From Globisporangium splendens (taxonomy: Eukaryota > Oomycota > Peronosporomycetes > Pythiales > Pythiaceae): DNA of 64,000 bases. This document shows positions 59,342 through 64,000 of this stretch, piece after piece (position 1 is the stretch's first letter; each line of letters opens with the position of its first letter). The notes beneath the pieces were generated by a model. It searched no databases, was not told the origin of the DNA, and saw only the letters and a program-made list of their open reading frames with translations. Location: assembly GCA_006386115.1 (NCBI GenBank), contig VFIW01000013.1, forward strand, positions 124,001-188,000, read 5' to 3'. The translations under genes and the position numbers were made by a program.

Positions 59342-59638
59342 TGTAACACTAATATATACAGCTATATGGAACTAGTCAGATAAAAATACAGGTGCAGGCA
59401 GGACACCTGGATAGGAAGAAAAGTCGAATCAGTTGAAGGAAAGGATAGGCATGCATGCAGGGAGGCTTAGACGTAGCGCTAGCGAACTAAGTCCTCCATT
59501 CAATTCACTTTCCATTTTGCCATCAAGTTGCCACCCCCTCCTCCGAGTCCAAGCCATCGTCCCCGACTTTCAGCCAATCAAGTTCCGACTTTCCGACTTT
59601 CGACCAATCAGATCTCAAGAAGACCCCAAACCGTTACA
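59342..59638 (+). repeat. Probable 5' LTR
   Basis: Starts TGTAACA and ends GTTACA (TG...CA with inverted ends), 297 bp. It is followed two bases later by TGG, as expected for a primer-binding site. The partner LTR lies beyond the edge, so this cannot be confirmed by comparison. Confidence 0.6.
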
Positions 59639-59640
59639 TC

Positions 59641-59658
59641 TGGTAGCACTTTGCGTCC
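59641..59658 (+). other. Probable tRNA primer-binding site
   Basis: TGGTAGCACTT... directly after the proposed LTR. TGG would pair with the CCA end of a tRNA. The tRNA is not identified. Confidence 0.45.
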
Positions 59659-60045
59659 GGGGGGGAGTGTGGCCGTTTCCAAGCGTTCAAGTCGCCGGCG
59701 TCGTCCAAGCCAGGCACCTCCGAGGTTGTTATTTGAGCCGCTTTCTGAACGGGTGTTGCTTTAGTGACATAAATCCCGGAATCATTGTCGGTGCGTTGAC
59801 CCTTTGGTGTTCTGTGGCAGTAACTCCTGTAGTGTTGAGCCAGTCGTGCTTTTGTGCGTAATTCTGTGTTCTGGTCTACCTCGGTTTCTCTACCAGTGAC
59901 ACGGTGTCTCGGGTTCGCCCTAACTGTCTGTGTTCTTTAGGGTGTTATTCCGTGGTGTCATCGTCAGGCGTGCCTAGGTGAAGCCCTCATTAGAGGATCA
60001 AGACTGTGATTATGAACTCCCAGAGTTGGTAACCTCCCCAACTCG

Positions 60046-60396
60046 ATGTCCAAGAAGCCGCGTGTCAAGCAGGTCCAGATTCAAGGCAGCCTTACGTACT
60101 TAGGCGTGCCGAAACCTGCAGAAGCAGATAAAGCCCGTCAAGACCTCGTGAACTGTCTGACGAAGGCTTTCCGGATCTGTGAAGTGCTAGAGAAGCACGT
60201 GGACAAGTGTCCAGACAAGCTGAAGAAGAAACGCGCAAAGAAGGCTCTGATCCGGATCGCTCAAGGAATCATCGACGCATCCGACGGTATTGGCGAGTGT
60301 TTTCGCCGCGCGCTACGAGACCCGCCGGCATCGAGTACAGCTACTGGGAAGGCCAAGCTGCGTCCAGGTCAAGTTCCTCCGCCTAAGTTCGACTAA
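60046..60396 (+). CDS. Small ORF in the retrotransposon leader
   Basis: 116 residues from ATG 60046 between the primer-binding site and gag. It is basic and helical (KARQDLVNCLTKAFRICEVLEK; KKKRAKKALIRIAQGIIDA), with three Cys. Not recognised. It could be an extra element protein, a captured host fragment, or chance. It is followed by an A-rich stretch (60397-60440) and then the gag start. Confidence 0.45.
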   Translation: MSKKPRVKQVQIQGSLTYLGVPKPAEADKARQDLVNCLTKAFRICEVLEKHVDKCPDKLKKKRAKKALIRIAQGIIDASDGIGECFRRALRDPPASSTATGKAKLRPGQVPPPKFD

Positions 60397-60580
60397 AAAT
60401 ACACAATTAAAAAATAAAAGAAACAAAAAAATAAATAAATAAATAAAAGTATAGCTTCGTATTATACTGGTTTTAAGATCCCATAAGATAGAATCTCGAC
60501 TCCCGTCCCTGCCTGCCAAGTCAAGTGAAACCGGTTACGTAAAATACCGAGTGTGAAGTCAAGGCAAGAAAAGTACAAAG

Positions 60581-61051
60581 ATGAACGAGCCAACGAATGC
60601 CCAGTTGTTGCAGAGTATGCTGGCAGTGCTAAACCAGCAAGCAGAGATGATCAAAGAATTCCAGCAAGTAAAACGGGAATCAGAGATAAAATTAGAGGGA
60701 TGTAAATTACCGGTGTATAGTGGAGCATTACAAGAGTCGTTTCAGTTATATAAAGAGCAAGTCGGAGACTATTTAAAGGCGAGGAACGTTGACAGACAGG
60801 ATGCTAGCCTACAGCCACGCCTTTTGGCGATGTTGGGAGGAACCCTGCGGCAAGGAGCTGCCCAGTGGTTCATTGTGAAGAAGACAGAGATTGAGACGGT
60901 TGATCAATTCTTCCTGGAACTAGGAAACGAATTTATTCCCGCCGATCTACAAGAGCGTTTGCGTGACCAGTTGGGTGAGCTATCCCAGGGTCAGTGTCGA
61001 GGCCTCGACGACTACGTCAGTCGTTTTAGGCATGTTATCACACAAGTATAA
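60581..61051 (+). CDS. Gag capsid, N-terminal part up to an in-frame stop
   Basis: MNEPTNAQLLQSMLAVL opens a retrotransposon Gag with a typical capsid region (LPVYSGALQESFQLYKEQVGDYL; AAQWFIVKKTEIETVDQFFLEL; LGELSQGQCRGLDDYVSRFRHVI). It ends at TAA 61049-61051. The same frame continues at once (EMSELDKIMYFVRGLAP), so the stop sits inside the capsid domain. The likely cause is a GAA-to-TAA change. Confidence 0.85.
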   Translation: MNEPTNAQLLQSMLAVLNQQAEMIKEFQQVKRESEIKLEGCKLPVYSGALQESFQLYKEQVGDYLKARNVDRQDASLQPRLLAMLGGTLRQGAAQWFIVKKTEIETVDQFFLELGNEFIPADLQERLRDQLGELSQGQCRGLDDYVSRFRHVITQV

Positions 61052-64000
61052 GAGATGAGTGAGCTCGACAAGATCATGTATTTTGTGCGAGGATTAGCTC
61101 CAGCGATCCGAACAGAGGTGCGCTATCGCCGATGTTCTACGTTGTCGGAAGCCATCACTCTAGCGTTGGACTATGACCGTTCGCATCGTCGCTCTGCGGA
61201 TGGAGGTCGGTCACATTCAGAACCTAGGTACAGGCGTTTCGACAATCGCCAATACCGACTGAATGGTGCAAGTCCGATGGAAGTGGACAATGTCCGAGCC
61301 TTGGGTCGTGAAGGGTGTTTGCGTCAGCGCCTTTGCTTCAATTGCAATCGACCTGGAAATCGAGCGTCAGAGTGTCGTGCGCCGCGCCAGCAGAGACAAG
61401 CGAGCACGCCGCAGACGACGCGCAACTCAAGATATCAGCGTCCGACACAGCGAGCTCGTCGATCAAGCCCGATGGTTGAGCACAACCTGGCGACAATGGA
61501 TGAAGTGGATTATCCCATTGTGTTTGACAATGCGGAGCTAAACGCAGTGGGCATTGCGCGTAAGAGCAACCTGTTCGTGGTGAACGGCCGTGTTGATGAT
61601 AATAATGTGCGCATTTTAATTGACAGCGGCGCCTCGACCAACCTGATCCAGCGTGGGTTGGTGAAGAAAGTGCTGAATACAGCAGTGATCGAAGCGCAAG
61701 GATTCGACGGCAGAAGGACCAAGAAACAAGTGAACGAGGTGGAAGCATCGTGCCAAGTACAAGACAAGAAGTTTGAGGCAATGCAGTTTACGAAATGGGA
61801 TCTACCCAACAGCCACGATGTCATCTTCAGTCAGCCATGGTTCGTCAAGCACAACCCGATCATTGATTGGAGAAAGCAGACGTTTGCATTGCCGGAAGAC
61901 ACCTCTGTGCACGAGCGCAGCGGTAGCGAAATCTGCTCCAAGATCGAGAATGCAGAGTATGAAGAGTTGTTCGTCGTAAAGGTGTCCGCAGTTAACGACA
62001 TTTCTCCAGTCGTCCCGCCAGAGTTGAAACCTATCATTGATCTGTTCGCGGACTGTTTCCCGGAGTTACTTCCGGATGGCTTGCCGCCAGAGCGTGCTGT
62101 GAACTTTGAGCTCCAGCCGAAGCCAGACGCAGTGCCAAGCTCGCGTCCGCCGTTTCGTCTGTCCAAGACAGAGCAAGACGCGTTGGAAGAGTTCGTTCGC
62201 GACAACGTGAAGAAGGGATGGATTGAAGTATCGAACTCCCCATGGATCTCCAATATCTTCGGGGTTCCGAAAAAGGATCCAGCGACAGGTATGCCTGTGA
62301 AGCGCGCAGAATGGCTGCGCAGTGGCCACACAAAGGTGCCGATACGTTGGGTCATCGACTATCGGTATGTCAACAGCCAGACGAAGATCCCCAAGATTCC
62401 TCTACCACACATAGAGGAACTATTTGATCAGATGCTCGGTGCGACAGTATTCGCGGTGATCGACCTCGCGCAAGGTTATCACCAGATGCGCGTGAAGCCT
62501 GACAGTCGTCCTTACACGGCTTTTAGGTCGCAAAAGGAAACGTACCAACGGTGTGTCGCTCCGATGGGATTAGCGGGTATGCCGGGAGTATGGTCTCGTC
62601 TTATGCGAGTACTCTTTGGTAAATTCAAGTTTGTTGTCGTGTATCTCGACGACATCTGTGTCTTCTCCCGCTCGATGAAAGATCATGCGCAACATCTGGC
62701 GATGGTCTGTGAAGTCCTCCGTCATGAGAAGTTGTACGCTCGCCTGTCCAAGTGCGAGTTCGGCAAGTCCAGTGTCCATTTCCTCGGCCACACAGTCACG
62801 GCTGAAGGGATCCAAGTCGACGCAAAGAAGACAACTGCGATCGAGAAGTATCCTACCCCGACAACGCAGAAGACATTGTTGAGTTTTCTCGGTCTCGCCG
62901 GATACTATCGTCGGTTTATTTGCGACTTTGCGCGGATTGCGTTGCCGCTGCATAGGCTGACCAAGAAGGATGCAAAGTGGACATGGTCATCCGAACATGA
63001 TCACGCCTTTCGTGCCTTGAAGTTGGCACTGCAACAGGCTCCGACGTTGCGTTTACCTGACTTGGACCGGCGGTTCACGGTAACAACGGATGCCTCGGGC
63101 TACTGCATGGGCGGTGTCTTGTCTCAAAAGATCGACGGGTTTGACGCTCCCATTGCCTTCTATTCAAAGAAGTTTGGGCAGTATGAGGAAAAGTGGCCTG
63201 CTCATGAGAAAGAGCTGCTCGCAATCAAGTTTGCGTTGTCAAAGTGGCGACACTACCTTCATGGTGGTCAGTTCGATGTGTTTACGGACAATTCGGCTTG
63301 TCGGTGGATGCTACATCACCCGAAGGTGACTCCCAAGCTTGCGCGGATGCTGACGTTCTTCTCCCAGTTTGATTTTGTCCTGCACCACGTGAAAGGCAGT
63401 ACCAATGTGGTGGCTGATGCCTTGTCTCGACCAGGACCGGAAGAAGTCAAGCAATCCGATGAGTTGTCCGTAGTTTCGACTCCCGAAGTGCACGCTTGCG
63501 ATGATGCGTGTCACGCTCGGTCGCAGTCTATTTCTCGTCATGTGGTGTCCGCGGCATTTCTACGTCACTTGCCAGATTCGGATTGCTCCGTCTTTCTCTC
63601 CGCTGCGGACTTTCGGGGGGAGAGACGCGCCGTGGCAGTGCGGCAAGAGCAAGTCCACACTGTCGACACGCAGTGGGCAAGTGTTCACTTGTCCGAAGCG
63701 ACGAAGAAAGCCTTTCAATCTGGCTATTCCCGCGACCCAAGTTTTGCCGAAGCGTGGCAGAGTCGCGAAGGGAACGAGAAGTTCGAGAAGCGCAACGGTC
63801 TTCTGTTCTTGCGAACGAAGCACCCGGTGTTGCGATTGTGTGTACCAAACTCGAGCAAGTTGGTCACAGATGTTATTCAAGAGTTTCACGATGCTCCTGT
63901 GGCTGCTCATCCAGGAGTTCGTCGAACACAGCTGAAGGCGGCTCAATGGCATTACTGGCCCGCCTTGGAAAAAGACATTCACGAGTATGTTGGCAGTTGC
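61052..64000 (+). CDS. Gag C-terminus and Pol polyprotein (protease, RT, RNase H, integrase start), partial
   Basis: Open to the edge of the window. Zinc knuckle at 61334-61375 is C-x2-C-x4-Asn-x4-C, the usual His replaced by Asn. An aspartic protease motif (ILIDSGAS, about 61614-61640) is followed by reverse transcriptase: PIRWVIDYRYVN, FAVIDLAQGYHQM, and catalytic YLDD at about 62642. RNase H follows (TTDASGYCMGGVLSQ, KELLAIKFAL, FTDNSACRW, VADALSRP). Near the edge is the integrase HHCC zinc region (EFHDAPVAAHPG...). The polyprotein would be cut by its protease to copy and integrate the element. Codons are undisturbed apart from the upstream TAA. Confidence 0.93.

Larger units (their letters stand above)
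59342..64000 (+). mobile_element. Ty3/gypsy LTR retrotransposon, runs off the right edge
   Basis: A probable 5' LTR, primer-binding site, long leader with a small ORF, then gag-pol in one frame: capsid, zinc knuckle, protease, RT, RNase H and the beginning of integrase. The order PR-RT-RH-IN defines Ty3/gypsy. The 3' LTR is outside the window. One in-frame TAA and an altered zinc knuckle suggest a damaged or non-autonomous copy. The pol frame is otherwise fully open for 983 codons. Confidence 0.93.

Overview
This is a eukaryotic nuclear window that fits an oomycete (a stramenopile of the Peronosporales/Saprolegniales type), although the species cannot be named. The signs are: compact genes on both strands; many short GT-AG introns, mostly 58-110 nt; GC-rich coding sequence; a phosphorelay histidine kinase beside MAP-kinase-type kinases; very large ARM-repeat and PDZ proteins; a Ty3/gypsy element whose LTR starts TGTAAC; and a LINE with an APE endonuclease and an RNase H domain. 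No rRNA, tRNA or CRISPR array was seen.

Layout. 1-5919 (+): hybrid histidine kinase with at least ten tandem PAS domains, open at the left edge. 6136-8734 (-): MAP2K-like kinase with two apparent one-base frameshifts. 8811-15749 (+): complete-length but decayed LINE with a 15-bp target duplication, inserted near the start of a small ORF. 16450-18868 (+): acyl-CoA-binding domain fused through membrane segments to a PRELI/MSF1 lipid-transfer domain, with two consecutive microexons. 19178-27281 (+): giant armadillo-repeat protein broken by several indels. 28428-31325 (+): ALAD (haem synthesis) and cytosolic Trp-tRNA synthetase. 31721-34287 (-): CCCH zinc finger plus TRF4-type poly(A) polymerase. 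35217-36188 (-): small helix-hairpin-helix protein. 37717-40056 (+): unrecognised 719-residue protein. 40352-42952 (-): five-PDZ protein. 43338-45715 (+): WD40-type protein.

46140-53500 is an accessory island. Two decayed F-box/LRR-like paralogues lie in direct orientation on either side of an inverted repeat with 775-bp arms that look identical and a 999-bp spacer. The spacer holds a 5'-truncated copy of the LINE seen at 8.8-15.7 kb. The arms carry decayed, repeated pieces resembling the end of a SET domain, related to the E(z)-type histone methyltransferase gene that follows at 53948-58956 (+). The region closes with a Ty3/gypsy retrotransposon (59342 to the right edge).

Candidate novelty. 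The most unusual object is the inverted repeat. Its transcript would fold into a long hairpin containing short exact matches (19 and 22 nt) to the nearby E(z) gene, so it could be a hairpin small-RNA locus touching a chromatin silencer. That is a hypothesis. The ACBP-membrane-PRELI fusion and the regular 120-codon PAS array are solid architectural curiosities. Repeated loss of one base from short G or A runs in otherwise conserved genes hints at residual assembly errors and should be kept in mind when calling pseudogenes.
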